NCBI GenBank assembly: GCA_965231765.1
Contig: OZ246887.1
Location: forward strand, 4,092,001 to 4,156,000
Reading direction: 5' to 3'
Length of the DNA stretch: 64,000 nucleotides
DNA from: JAAXHF01 sp963665955
GTDB lineage: Bacteria > Desulfobacterota > Binatia > Bin18
Positions 24,684-33,583 of the stretch are shown one piece after another. How positions within the stretch are numbered: position 1 is the first letter of the stretch; each line of letters starts with the position of its first letter. The position numbers and the translations under genes are program-made. Under the pieces are notes generated by a model, which was given only the letters and a program-made list of their open reading frames with translations, made no database searches and was not told where the DNA came from.

Positions 24684-25560
24684 TTTGCCAGTCCCGCACT
24701 GTCAGAATGAAGCCTATCTGCTGCCGCGTTCTTTTGAGCGCCAACAGTGTCAGACCAGCCAGCTCCAGATCAGTCCCGCTCCAGCGGTGTATCAAGAACG
24801 CGCAGATTTTTTTGGCAATCGGGTGGCGTATTTTGCTATCCAAGAACCGCATACTGTGCTTGAGGTCACTGCGTCGAGTACGCTGATGCTCAGGCCTACT
24901 GCGCTTCCCTCTCTCCAGGCTTCCCCGGCTTGGGAGGATGTCAGGCAGGCTCTTGTCCACGATCTGGGTCCCGAGAAGCTTGATGCCCGCCAATTTGTTT
25001 TGGATTCTCCCTTGATCAGTGCCGATCCAGCCTTTGTCGAATATGTTGCTCCGTCGTTTTCCCAGGGACGCTGTCTGCTCGAAGCGGCGCACGATCTCAT
25101 GCAGCGTATCTCCTCCGACTTGACCTATGATCCGAACTTCACCACTGTGGCAACCCCTGTCCACGATGTTCTGCACCACCGCCGTGGGGTGTGTCAGGAC
25201 TACGCCCAGCTGGCAATTGCATGTCTCCGATCCCTAGGGCTAGCAGCCCGCTATGTGAGTGGCTATCTCGAGACCGGCCCTCCGCCAAGTCTCGCTCACC
25301 AAGCAGGCCAATCAGAATCGGCGCAGTTAGTTGGAGTGGCGGCTTCGCATGCCTGGGTATCTGTCTACAGTCCTGGTCAGGGATGGGTGGATTTTGATCC
25401 GACCAATAACCTGATGCCGACAGACCAGCATCTGACTCTTGCCTGGGGACGGGATTACAGCGATGTCACGCCCTTAAAGGGGGTGGCCTTCGGTGGCGGG
25501 ACGCATGAACTGGATGTGGCAGTCGATGTGAGCCGGACCGGTCTCATGTTTCGAGAATAG
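24640..25560 (+). CDS. Transglutaminase-like (BTLCP-type) cysteine peptidase family protein
   Basis: A 306-residue protein with the N-terminal beta domain typical of bacterial transglutaminase-like proteins (residues 1 to about 90) and a core with the catalytic cysteine in RRGVCQDYAQLAIACLRSLG. The histidine is in SHAWVSVYSPGQGW and the aspartate in VDFDPTNN. It starts 44 bases inside the end of the ATP-grasp/alpha-E gene, so the two are translationally coupled. Its 3' end overlaps the convergent alpha-E gene by 17 bases. It probably hydrolyses or transfers an amide bond in the product of the neighbouring ligase (inference). Confidence 0.88.
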   Translation: MIPYAIVHTTRYRYSLPVPHCQNEAYLLPRSFERQQCQTSQLQISPAPAVYQERADFFGNRVAYFAIQEPHTVLEVTASSTLMLRPTALPSLQASPAWEDVRQALVHDLGPEKLDARQFVLDSPLISADPAFVEYVAPSFSQGRCLLEAAHDLMQRISSDLTYDPNFTTVATPVHDVLHHRRGVCQDYAQLAIACLRSLGLAARYVSGYLETGPPPSLAHQAGQSESAQLVGVAASHAWVSVYSPGQGWVDFDPTNNLMPTDQHLTLAWGRDYSDVTPLKGVAFGGGTHELDVAVDVSRTGLMFRE

Positions 25561-26515
25561 CCCCACCAATTGGACGGGCGGCAAAAAAGGTTTCAAATAT
25601 GCCATCGCCAACCAAGTTGAGCTTGGTCTGAAAGGCGTCAACAAATTCGTGTACGCCACGCTCAATGATTTGTTTGACTTCCGTGTAAGCGAGTTCCGCT
25701 CGGAGCTGGCCTAAGTGCTGCTCTGCCGGGTTTCTGAAGGTGCCGAGGGAGGTGCCTGAAATCGCGTGCAATGATTCGTCGGCCTGAACCAGACAGTGGT
25801 GCACTGAGCGGGGAAAGTCCCGATCGAGCAAGAGGAAGTCCACAACTAGGGTGGGGATAATATGGTGATGGCGTTTACGGTACATTTCAAACGCGCTGGT
25901 TGAGCGTAGCACGGCCGCCCACTGGGTATCGTCGCTGGGAGTACCGATGTCAGAGACAGCCGGGAGCAGAATAAAATATTTCACATCGAGAATGCGGGAC
26001 GTCTTATCAGCTCGTTCAAGCAAGGTCCCGAGCCGGGAGAAATGCCAGCCCTCACCGTGCGACATAGTATTATTCGTGAGCCCCTCGAACAGATGACCAG
26101 CCAGCTTGATTTCGGTAAAAAAATCATGCGGGGAACCCATGTCTCGATTTTCCACTGCCGCCTCATTGACCATCAGGTAAAATTTGTTGACCTGCTCCCA
26201 CATATCCGAGGAGATGACCTCCCGAATGGACCGAGCACTTTCCCGCGCAGCACGCAAACAGGAGAGAATCGAGTTGGGGTTGTCACGATCGAAACTCAGA
26301 AATTGAATCACATTGGCACGGGTCGCCTCTCCATAACGTTCCTGGAACGACTTGTGATCGCCAGACGCGATGATGAGGGGTTCCCACTGTTCCCGGGTAC
26401 CTGAGGGCAGATCCAAGAGCATGAGCAAGTTCACATCAATAAAACGGGCAACATTTTCTGCTCGCTCAATATAGCAGCTCATCCAATAGATCGCGTCAGC
26501 AACGCGGCTTAACAT
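25544..26515 (-). CDS. Stand-alone alpha-E domain protein (DUF403)
   Basis: A 323-residue all-helical protein beginning MLSRVADAIYWMSCYIERAENVARFIDVN, the hallmark opening of DUF403/alpha-E proteins, with repeated conserved Arg/Glu motifs (SILSCLRAARESARSIREVIS). The function is unknown; a structural or catalytic partner of the ATP-grasp enzyme is suggested by constant co-occurrence. It is 40 bases downstream of the ATP-grasp gene on the minus strand, forming a two-gene operon equivalent to the single fused gene at 22083. Confidence 0.88.
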   Translation of the reverse strand: MLSRVADAIYWMSCYIERAENVARFIDVNLLMLLDLPSGTREQWEPLIIASGDHKSFQERYGEATRANVIQFLSFDRDNPNSILSCLRAARESARSIREVISSDMWEQVNKFYLMVNEAAVENRDMGSPHDFFTEIKLAGHLFEGLTNNTMSHGEGWHFSRLGTLLERADKTSRILDVKYFILLPAVSDIGTPSDDTQWAAVLRSTSAFEMYRKRHHHIIPTLVVDFLLLDRDFPRSVHHCLVQADESLHAISGTSLGTFRNPAEQHLGQLRAELAYTEVKQIIERGVHEFVDAFQTKLNLVGDGIFETFFAARPIGGAILET

Positions 26516-26555
26516 AAGGCCCTTCCCTATACGGTATGTCTGTCATACGGCATAT

Positions 26556-28052
26556 CTACTTTGCTGAGTGCTGGATTTGTGATTGAGCCGTTTGTCTTTG
26601 CGTCTGGTCGGAAAGTGAGCTGGACAACACCCAGGTGTCTTTACTGCCGCCACCTTGCGAAGAATTGACGACCAGCGATCCTTTTTTGAGCGCGACGCGG
26701 GTCAAGCCGCCGGGCAGGACGTAGATATCTTTCCCGTACAGAATATACGGGCGGAGATCGACATGGCGGCCTTCGAAGTGATCGTCGATCATGACTGGCA
26801 CGCGGGACAGCGATAGCGTCGGCTGGGCAATATAATTGCGCGGGTTGGCCTTGATCTGTTGAGCAAACTCGACACGCTCCGCAGCAGTTGAATGCGGGCC
26901 CACCAGCATGCCATAACCCCCCGATTCGTTGGCGGCTTTGACGACCAGCTGGGCAAGATGCTCTAACGTGTATTGCCGATCTTTGTCATCCCAGCATAGA
27001 TAGGTTGGCACGTTGGGGATGATTATCTCCTCGCCCAGGTAGTATTGAATCATTTTCGGCACATAGGCATAGATGACTTTGTCGTCGGCAATGCCGGTGC
27101 CTGGGGCGTTCACTAAAGCGACCCGACCGGCCTTGTAGATTTCCATAATACCTGGGATGCCAAGCATCGAATCAGAACGAAAAACCTTCGGATCAAGGAA
27201 ATCATCATCGATCCGACGATACAGCACGTCAACACGCTGGAGTCCTTGTGTCGTGCGCATCTGCACAAAACCATCGACGACTATTAAATCTCGCCCTTCA
27301 ACCAGTTCGACACCCATCTGCTGGGCGAGAAACGAATGCTCAAAATAGGCGGAGTTGTATATGCCTGGCGTCAACACGGCAACCGTTGGCGTCGTGGCAT
27401 GGGCTGGAGCTAAGGACAGCAGCATTTCCAGCAGACGGCTCGGATAATCATCAACTGGGCGGATCTGGGAAGATTCAAAGACCGATGGAAAAGTCCGCTT
27501 CATGAGATCACGGTTTTGCAGCACGTAAGACGCACCAGACGGGCAGCGGAGATTATCTTCCAGGATGTAGATTTGCCCATCGCGATCGCGGATGAGGTCA
27601 GTCCCAGTGATATGACACCAGACGCCGAGTGGCGGATCTAGTTCGATACATGAAGGTCGAAAACTGCTCGCCGAGTGAATAATTTCCTCGGGGATGACGC
27701 GATCTTTGATGATTTTTTGATCGTGGTAAATATCATTGATGAACAGATTCAGGGCATGGATGCGCTGCTTGAGTCCACGTTCAATCCATTCCCACTCCGT
27801 TGCGCCGATGATCCGAGGCAGCAGGTCAAACGGCCAGATTTTTTCTGTGCCGGCTCCATCACCATAGACATGAAAGGTGATGCCCATCTGCAGCAGAGTG
27901 CGTTCGGCCGCTTGCTGGCGACGGATGATTTCTCCATCAGGCAAGCCCTGAATCTTTTCCAGGAGCAACTTTGCAGCTGGACGAGGCGTGCCTTCAGCGC
28001 ATATCATTTCGTCGAAAAAGTCCTCGGTATCATAGACATCAAAGCGTGTCAT
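26556..28052 (-). CDS. Circularly permuted ATP-grasp family protein (stand-alone)
   Basis: A 498-residue DUF404/DUF407 protein. Motifs include GITFHVYGDGAGTEKIWPFDLLPRII, the DNLRCPSGASYVLQNR segment, LVVKAANESGGYGMLVGP (nucleotide-binding lysine and glycine loop), YIAQPTLSLSRVP, and the end GGGSKDTWVLS. It is predicted to ligate amide bonds with ATP. The start at 28052 is preferred because GGGGAGAGAG precedes it; an in-frame upstream extension to 28124 lacks support. It pairs with the alpha-E gene immediately downstream. The pair is convergent with the fused set. Confidence 0.88.
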   Translation of the reverse strand: MTRFDVYDTEDFFDEMICAEGTPRPAAKLLLEKIQGLPDGEIIRRQQAAERTLLQMGITFHVYGDGAGTEKIWPFDLLPRIIGATEWEWIERGLKQRIHALNLFINDIYHDQKIIKDRVIPEEIIHSASSFRPSCIELDPPLGVWCHITGTDLIRDRDGQIYILEDNLRCPSGASYVLQNRDLMKRTFPSVFESSQIRPVDDYPSRLLEMLLSLAPAHATTPTVAVLTPGIYNSAYFEHSFLAQQMGVELVEGRDLIVVDGFVQMRTTQGLQRVDVLYRRIDDDFLDPKVFRSDSMLGIPGIMEIYKAGRVALVNAPGTGIADDKVIYAYVPKMIQYYLGEEIIIPNVPTYLCWDDKDRQYTLEHLAQLVVKAANESGGYGMLVGPHSTAAERVEFAQQIKANPRNYIAQPTLSLSRVPVMIDDHFEGRHVDLRPYILYGKDIYVLPGGLTRVALKKGSLVVNSSQGGGSKDTWVLSSSLSDQTQRQTAQSQIQHSAK

Positions 28053-28630
28053 AGTGACTCTCTCCCCGTCCTGCGAACTCGGCGCGGACGTATCCGAATG
28101 GAGAAGGCGCATATATCGTGCCAAACTGAATACTCAGCACCCAGAGGGCTCTTGAACGGTCTATCCAGCCTGATTTCTCGGGAAAAATACGTATTCTACA
28201 GAAGGACGAAGACATGTTAAATTTTTGGAGCGTGGATGGATAAAGTATTTGTACGCTCAAGTAAAAAGCACCATGACTGCCCATTTTTTGGGCAATGGGA
28301 GCCAGATCATTGCTCTGTAGACAGAAGCGTCAATAGCCGAGTTGGGTGTGTGGCCGCTGCGATAGGAAATCTCCCGTGTGCGGTCCGATAGGGATCTACG
28401 CGTATTGGATCTGGATTGTTCTTTCTATTCAAACTATTATAGCCGCCATTGTGGGACAGGAGAGTTTGCGTCTTAACGCTCATTGGATAAGGAAAATTGC
28501 TGTATGAAGTCGAACCCTGAGTTTGTTCGTTGCACGAAGAGACGCAGAAAAGAAAGTACTCTGCATCATCACAGACCGCTGTCTTTTGTATGGACTGGGT
28601 GTGCACTCTCACTCGGAGAGGAGCAAAATT
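28053..28630. other. Intergenic region between divergent genes
   Basis: 578 bases with no gene I can support on either strand. It contains AT-rich stretches (about 28200-28260 and 28415-28445) that could serve as promoters for the minus-strand ATP-grasp operon and the plus-strand phosphatase gene. No repeat, tRNA or riboswitch-like structure was recognised. Confidence 0.5.
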
Positions 28631-29194
28631 GTGGCTTCTTCTGTTAAGCTCTACCTCATCCGCCACGGCCAACCCAAGGCTGGTTTCGGGGAAGACCGGG
28701 ATCCGGGTTTAGACGAACTTGGTCGCCAGCAAGCGGCAGCGGTTGCAAAAGAGCTTGAATCGCTTGGGTCACTATCGCTTATTACCAGCCCGCTACAACG
28801 TGCTCGCGACACTGCTGTTCCGTTTGAGAAAATGTGGAATTGCACGGCTCAGGTTGAGCAAGCGGTTGCGGAAATTCCTTCGCCAACAGAGGACCTTGAG
28901 GGACGCACAATTTGGATTCGCCAAGCGATGCATGGGAGTTGGGGTGATCTGTCTGAGTTTCACCAGCAATGGAAAGCACGACTGACAGATTTTTTGTGTG
29001 GCCTGGAAACTTCAACTGTCATCACGAGTCATTTTATAGCGATCAATGTCGCTGTGGGTGCCGCCACACAAGATGATCGGATGATTTGCTTCGAGCCTGA
29101 CCATTGTTCGTGTACGGTGCTAGAGGTTGCCGATGGAGCTCTGCACGTTGTCACACTTGGGAAGGAACGGGAAACGCCAATCCTGGCTGGCTGA
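28631..29194 (+). CDS. Histidine phosphatase family protein
   Basis: A 187-residue phosphoglycerate-mutase-like protein. The nucleophile motif LIRHGQP lies near the N-terminus, with the arginine of TSPLQRARDTA and a second histidine in VITSHFIAINVAVG. It removes phosphate from an unknown small molecule or sugar phosphate. The GTG start at 28631 is preferred over a longer frame because GAGAGGAG lies about 7 bases upstream and the RHG motif then falls at the usual distance. It ends 16 bases before the first of two phosphotransferase genes, so all three may form one operon. Confidence 0.82.
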   Translation: MASSVKLYLIRHGQPKAGFGEDRDPGLDELGRQQAAAVAKELESLGSLSLITSPLQRARDTAVPFEKMWNCTAQVEQAVAEIPSPTEDLEGRTIWIRQAMHGSWGDLSEFHQQWKARLTDFLCGLETSTVITSHFIAINVAVGAATQDDRMICFEPDHCSCTVLEVADGALHVVTLGKERETPILAG

Positions 29195-29210
29195 AAAAGG
29201 AGAGAACTCA

Positions 29211-30296
29211 ATGACGACACCGTCATCTGAAACCGCCTCACTGCTGTCATTAACGGCAGATACTGCTCCGGTGCTCGAACAGCATCGTTTTGATGAAGCC
29301 AATCTTGAACGCTATATGAAGGAGCATGTTCCTAGCTTTGTCTCGCCTCTCGCCGTTGGACAAGTGCGGGGCGGGATGTCGAATCCAACGTTTATCTTGT
29401 CTGATAGGGCGGAGAAACGCTATGTGTTGCGTAAAAAACCACCAGGCAAATTGCTGCCCTCGGCCCATGCCGTGGACCGGGAGTTTCGCATTATCTCGGC
29501 CTTGTGGGATACTGAGGTACCAGTCGCCAAAGCCTACGTCCTGTGTCAGGATCCGTCTATTATTGGGACGGATTTTTATATTATGGACTTTGTTGATGGG
29601 AGAGTGTTTCGGGGCTACGAACTGCCCGAGTTAGAGCCGGCTGAACGTCGCGCGGTGTATAACGCCCACATTGACATCATGGCCAAACTCCACCAGGTGG
29701 ATTTCCGGGCGATTGGACTGGAAGACTACGGCCGCGTCGGTGGCTATATGACCCGTCAGGTCGGTCGCTGGTCAAAGCAGTATGAGGCCAGCAAAACCGG
29801 CGACCTGCCTGCCATGGATAAACTCATGGCCTGGCTACCGGAGCACTTGCCTGAAGATGAGGAAACCACGATTGCGCATGGTGACTTTCGCTTAGAGAAT
29901 ATGCTCTTCCACCCGACTGAGCCGCGTATTTTAGCGGTGGTAGACTGGGAGCTGAGTACCCTGGGCGCTCCATTGTCAGACTTGGCGTATAGTGGTCTGC
30001 CCTACCATGTGCCAGACGATATCCGAGGAGACATCACCAATCTGGATTACGCCAGCTATGGCATTCCTTCAGAGGAGGAGTGTGTGGCTCGGTATTGTGA
30101 ACAAACCGGCCGGGCGGGGATTGAGAACTGGAACTTCTACGTGGTGTTTTCACTCTTCCGCTTAGCGGCGATTGTCCAAGGGGTGTACAAACGGGCACTT
30201 GACGGTAATGCCAGCTCTCCTGAAGCAATCACTCGTGGCGAAAAGTGTAAGCAGCTGGCGACTGCTGCGTGGGAGCTGGTCGAGCAGGGCATGTAG
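29211..30296 (+). CDS. Phosphotransferase family protein (APH/choline-kinase fold, ACAD10-type), copy 1
   Basis: A 361-residue kinase of the aminoglycoside-phosphotransferase fold. It has RGGMSNPTF (glycine loop), YVLRKKPPGKLLPSAHAVDREF (ATP-binding Lys and helix-C Glu region), the catalytic Brenner motif HGDFRLENM, and the metal-binding VVDWELSTLG. Members of this branch accompany acyl-CoA dehydrogenases in fatty-acid breakdown, and the human ACAD10/11 kinase domain phosphorylates 4-hydroxyacyl-CoAs. That role here is inference. AAAAAGGAG precedes the ATG. A near-identical paralog follows 39 bases later. Confidence 0.88.
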   Translation: MTTPSSETASLLSLTADTAPVLEQHRFDEANLERYMKEHVPSFVSPLAVGQVRGGMSNPTFILSDRAEKRYVLRKKPPGKLLPSAHAVDREFRIISALWDTEVPVAKAYVLCQDPSIIGTDFYIMDFVDGRVFRGYELPELEPAERRAVYNAHIDIMAKLHQVDFRAIGLEDYGRVGGYMTRQVGRWSKQYEASKTGDLPAMDKLMAWLPEHLPEDEETTIAHGDFRLENMLFHPTEPRILAVVDWELSTLGAPLSDLAYSGLPYHVPDDIRGDITNLDYASYGIPSEEECVARYCEQTGRAGIENWNFYVVFSLFRLAAIVQGVYKRALDGNASSPEAITRGEKCKQLATAAWELVEQGM

Positions 30297-30335
30297 GGTC
30301 GAGACTGGTATAGGAAAGCAAAGGAGACCCTCCTA

Positions 30336-31421
30336 ATGACCGACACACAACCTGGAGAACTGCCTCTCATATCCCTGACAACGGAAACCGCACCAGTCCT
30401 TGAGCAGCATCGCTTCGACGAATCAAGCCTTGAACGCTATATGCGTGAACACCTTGAGGGCTTTACGTCACCGATACAGATTGGTCAGATTCGGGGTGGC
30501 ATGTCGAATCCGACGTTTGTCCTGACTGATAAGGGAGGCCGACGCTATGTGCTCCGCAAGAAACCGCCGGGTAAACTCTTACCCTCTGCCCATGCGGTTG
30601 ATCGCGAGTTTCGGGTTATGTCAGCTTTATGGGATACGGATGTCCCCGTTGCTAAGCCATTTGTTCTCTGTCAGGACCCGAGTGTGATTGGGACCGATTT
30701 TTATCTGATGGATTTTGTGGTTGGCCGAGTGCTACGAGGTTATGCTTTAGAGGATATGCCAGTGGCCGAACGACAGGCAACGTACGAGGCGATGGTCGAT
30801 GCGATTGCCAGGCTACACCAGGTCGATTTTCGAGCGGTCGGGCTGGAAGATTATGGACGGGTTGGGGGCTATATGACTCGTCAGGTCGGCCGTTGGACCA
30901 AGCAGTACGAGGCCAGCCAAACAGATGAAATTCCAGAGATGGAAAACCTGATTGCCTGGCTGCCAGAGCATCTGCCAACTGACGATGAAACCACCATCTC
31001 GCATGGCGACTTCCGGCTGGAGAATATGATTTTTCACCCGACTGAGCCACGGGTGCTGGCAGTGGTGGATTGGGAGCTGAGTACGCTTGGGGCCCCGTTT
31101 GCTGACCTGGCGCATAATTGTTTGCCCTACCACGTGCCTGATGAGCTGCGGGGCGATATCACTGGGCTGGATTATCTGGACTATGGGATTCCGTCTGAGG
31201 AAGCGTATGTCGCCCGGTATTGTGAACTCACAGGACAGAAGACGATTCCGAACTGGACATTCTATATTGTCTTCGCCCTGTTCCGGATTGGCGCGATTAT
31301 TCAGGGTGTGTACAAACGTGGACTCGACGGCAACGCCAGCTCACCCCAGGCGATTACGTATAAGGAGCAGTGCCGGCAGATGGCGGTGGCTGCCTGGTCT
31401 CTAGTGGAGAAGGGAGTCTAA
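30336..31421 (+). CDS. Phosphotransferase family protein (APH fold, ACAD10-type), copy 2
   Basis: It has the same length (361 residues) and all the motifs of the gene before it: RGGMSNPTFVLTD, VLRKKPPGKLLPSAHAVDREF, HGDFRLENM, VVDWELSTLG. The two copies are alike along their whole length with scattered substitutions, so this is an old tandem duplication kept under selection. Neither copy is broken. Diverged substrate preference (for example, chain length) is possible. Its last 21 bases overlap the convergent gene at 31401-32690. Confidence 0.88.
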   Translation: MTDTQPGELPLISLTTETAPVLEQHRFDESSLERYMREHLEGFTSPIQIGQIRGGMSNPTFVLTDKGGRRYVLRKKPPGKLLPSAHAVDREFRVMSALWDTDVPVAKPFVLCQDPSVIGTDFYLMDFVVGRVLRGYALEDMPVAERQATYEAMVDAIARLHQVDFRAVGLEDYGRVGGYMTRQVGRWTKQYEASQTDEIPEMENLIAWLPEHLPTDDETTISHGDFRLENMIFHPTEPRVLAVVDWELSTLGAPFADLAHNCLPYHVPDELRGDITGLDYLDYGIPSEEAYVARYCELTGQKTIPNWTFYIVFALFRIGAIIQGVYKRGLDGNASSPQAITYKEQCRQMAVAAWSLVEKGV

Positions 31422-32690
31422 CTGAGTGACGCTGACCTGGGGGGGAGAAAGAAAGAGCTGGGCTGCCTGCTGAATATCGTCAGGCTCAGTGCTGTCCAGC
31501 AGTACCCCAAAAACTGACAAACGGTGCGCGCCGCTCTCCAAACGATTGATCTCGAAAAACTGAAAGCCAAAATGTGGCAGCCCCCCGACTGTCTGTGTCA
31601 TACTCTCAGCAAAATAGGAACGTTGGTCAAGTTTGCTCAGTGCCCCTTCAAGCCGGGGAATCAGCAAGAGGGTCCGACCGCTGGGCAGTACGAGTGCTGC
31701 CCAGCGAGCGGGACGTCGATCCAAGGCACGTTTTGCGGCGGTCATTGAACCATTCACCGGTTCACTCAGTGGCATGCCATGTAACAGAAAACGTGCGTCG
31801 TTCATATTCAGAAAATCAAAATAGGTCTTGAGTTCGCCATCCGCCAAAACTAGCCGGGGCGGGATTTTCATTTTTATCAGTGCGCTTCCTTCGACAAAGT
31901 CGCGGTAGAAGATGAGATTGACCTTGCCGGAGGTCCGCAGGCCAAGAGGCAGCGGAATCCAATACCTGGCCTGGCGGAGCACCCGGATGGGGCCAGGCTG
32001 GTAGCTGCGTAGCTCGCTCTGCAGATCAGCATCTGTCCGCTGAAAGGTGAACAGACCGCCGAGTAAGCGAACTTCCGCCGCAGCTTTAATTCCAGAGATC
32101 ATATTCGTGCCAAAGTCGCCCATCTGTTCAACTTGGGCAAAGTGGGTGGGTAGCGGCGCGTCAAAGGCAAGCGCGTAGCGCTCGGCATAAATGCGATCAG
32201 TGGGCGGATCATACCTGGCATACAGCTCTTCCTCCAAAGTCGGCACTGTAGCAGGTGTGAAGAGTCCGACATACACAAAGCCGAGCGGCGTATGTGGATG
32301 TCCAATCTGGACTTCGGCCCACACCTGTGCTTCGTCTGGAATAACAAGTGGGTCTCCTTGCTCTCCCAGGTCACGATTCATAAACAGCAGCACATCATTC
32401 GCGTCAAATTGCTTTGCTGGGATATCCTGTTTCCCTTTGGGGCCGTGGTTCAGTATCCAGCGGTCTCGACGGTCCCGTTCATCGATTTGGAAAGGGATGG
32501 GAGTAGGGATTGCATCTTGGAAGGCGTACACCCGAAACGCGGACGTCGGTTGGCCGTGGAAGAATGGGGCGAGGCAACCTTCAACGAGAGTGATGCCAGG
32601 CAGTGGAAGCGAGGATTTCAGAGAGAGGTCTGCCGCATATGCTTTCACTGGGAGAGTCGAGAGCACGATAAGAAGCAGAAGTGGCAGCAT
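31401..32690 (-). CDS. Unrecognised secreted (periplasmic) protein
   Basis: A 429-residue protein with a clear signal peptide (leucine-rich core, probable cut after KAYA). The mature part is beta-rich with no family I can name. It has conserved-looking stretches such as PFFHGQPTSAFRVYAF, IPFQIDERDRRDRW and DANDVLLFMNRDLGEQGDP near the N-terminus, and NSMTAAKRALDRRPARW-like material later. The DANDVLLFMNRDLG segment suggests a carbohydrate- or lipid-binding beta-sandwich, but this is only an impression. It lies downstream of the YdbL/YdbH-like genes on the same strand after a 198-base gap, so an envelope role is likely. Confidence 0.7.
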   Translation of the reverse strand: MLPLLLLIVLSTLPVKAYAADLSLKSSLPLPGITLVEGCLAPFFHGQPTSAFRVYAFQDAIPTPIPFQIDERDRRDRWILNHGPKGKQDIPAKQFDANDVLLFMNRDLGEQGDPLVIPDEAQVWAEVQIGHPHTPLGFVYVGLFTPATVPTLEEELYARYDPPTDRIYAERYALAFDAPLPTHFAQVEQMGDFGTNMISGIKAAAEVRLLGGLFTFQRTDADLQSELRSYQPGPIRVLRQARYWIPLPLGLRTSGKVNLIFYRDFVEGSALIKMKIPPRLVLADGELKTYFDFLNMNDARFLLHGMPLSEPVNGSMTAAKRALDRRPARWAALVLPSGRTLLLIPRLEGALSKLDQRSYFAESMTQTVGGLPHFGFQFFEINRLESGAHRLSVFGVLLDSTEPDDIQQAAQLFLSPPQVSVTQLDSLLH

Positions 32691-32754
32691 AGGAAGACAC
32701 CTCAGTCAGATAACAAAAGATGCGTCGACTGCTGGGCTTCCTGCGCTGTCTTGT

Positions 32755-32800
32755 GGCACGGGATTCCAGCCCATGGATACTCAGGGGCAAGATGCCCCTG
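32755..32800. repeat. REP-like double hairpin
   Basis: An imperfect stem around GGCACGGGATTCCAGCCCATG is followed by an 8-bp perfect stem (32782-32789 with 32793-32800, loop AGA). This arrangement resembles dispersed extragenic palindromes common in many bacterial genomes. It sits in the 198-base gap between the secreted protein and the YdbL-like gene; nothing else is recognised there. Confidence 0.5.
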
Positions 32801-32888
32801 CCACGTGGAGAGCCGACGAAGGGGAGGAGAGACTCCGCCACGTAACCGATCTGTTGATGAGCAGCGTAGCCGCTGATTGACAGCGTGA

Positions 32889-33551
32889 CTAGCGTTGTAG
32901 CCAGGCACCACTCGCATCTTGATACCACCACTTTGCGCCTGCGTTTGCCACCCAGCGGCGAGCAAAGGTAGCACGGATGTTGGCTTCCCATTCAGGGTGG
33001 CCGTTGGCCTTAGCGATTTCGCGGTACAGGGCGTTGCGGTCATTATTTTCTGCACTGACTAGTTGTTTGACCTTATTGCGATCTTTGAGCGGAATGTTAG
33101 TAGCATCACGTTGAGTGATGAGAGCTCGATTGGTGAGTCCAACTGCACCGTTGGCATAATAGGGCGCGATCTGGGGGTGGCGAGCTTTGAGAGCGCCTTG
33201 GATCTTTTGGATCGCTGGGGTGGAAACGTTCAGATCTGCCTGAGCGTAGGCTGGGGTAAGGAGGAAATCAAACAGGAAATCGAGCGCCGATTGTGTCTGC
33301 GGTTCTTCGGATGCAGGATGAGAAAGCCCAAAAGGATCAGAGCTGCCGTCGGGTAGTGGGGATGTTGGCAGCTGTCCGGTCGCACTCCACACGTCCTGAA
33401 TAATGCGGTCCGCGGCCTTTTCTGCGGCCGCAGCTGGAAAATAAATATTAATTGTCACGCAGGCCGTGAACACAATGGCCACGAAGAAGGGCAGGGGGCG
33501 AAGCGAATTTTTCCGTTTTTTCTGTGTTTGCCGGATTCGCATTGTTTGCAT
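32889..33551 (-). CDS. YdbL-like DUF1318 lipoprotein
   Basis: A 220-residue protein. A basic N-terminus and hydrophobic segment lead to a lipobox-like FTAC, followed by VTINIYFPAAAAEKAADRII, typical of deltaproteobacterial DUF1318 proteins. The DUF1318/YdbL core occupies about residues 110-220: IQKIQGALKARHPQIAPYYANGAVGLTNRAL, RNKVKQLVSAENNDRNALYREIAKANGHPEW and a C-terminal GAKWWYQDASGAWLQR. In E. coli, YdbL works with YdbH and YnbE in phospholipid transport to the outer membrane. No YnbE-like gene is present, so the lipid anchor of this protein may serve instead (inference). GAGGAG precedes the ATG at 33551. Confidence 0.82.
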   Translation of the reverse strand: MQTMRIRQTQKKRKNSLRPLPFFVAIVFTACVTINIYFPAAAAEKAADRIIQDVWSATGQLPTSPLPDGSSDPFGLSHPASEEPQTQSALDFLFDFLLTPAYAQADLNVSTPAIQKIQGALKARHPQIAPYYANGAVGLTNRALITQRDATNIPLKDRNKVKQLVSAENNDRNALYREIAKANGHPEWEANIRATFARRWVANAGAKWWYQDASGAWLQR

Positions 33552-33583
33552 TGCTGTCTCCTCAGTATCCTTTTGCGATCTTC

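Noticed and set aside
32191..32880. Plus-strand 229-codon frame opposite the secreted hypothetical
   Set aside because: Low-information serine/arginine-rich shadow; the minus-strand protein has a signal peptide and protein-like composition.
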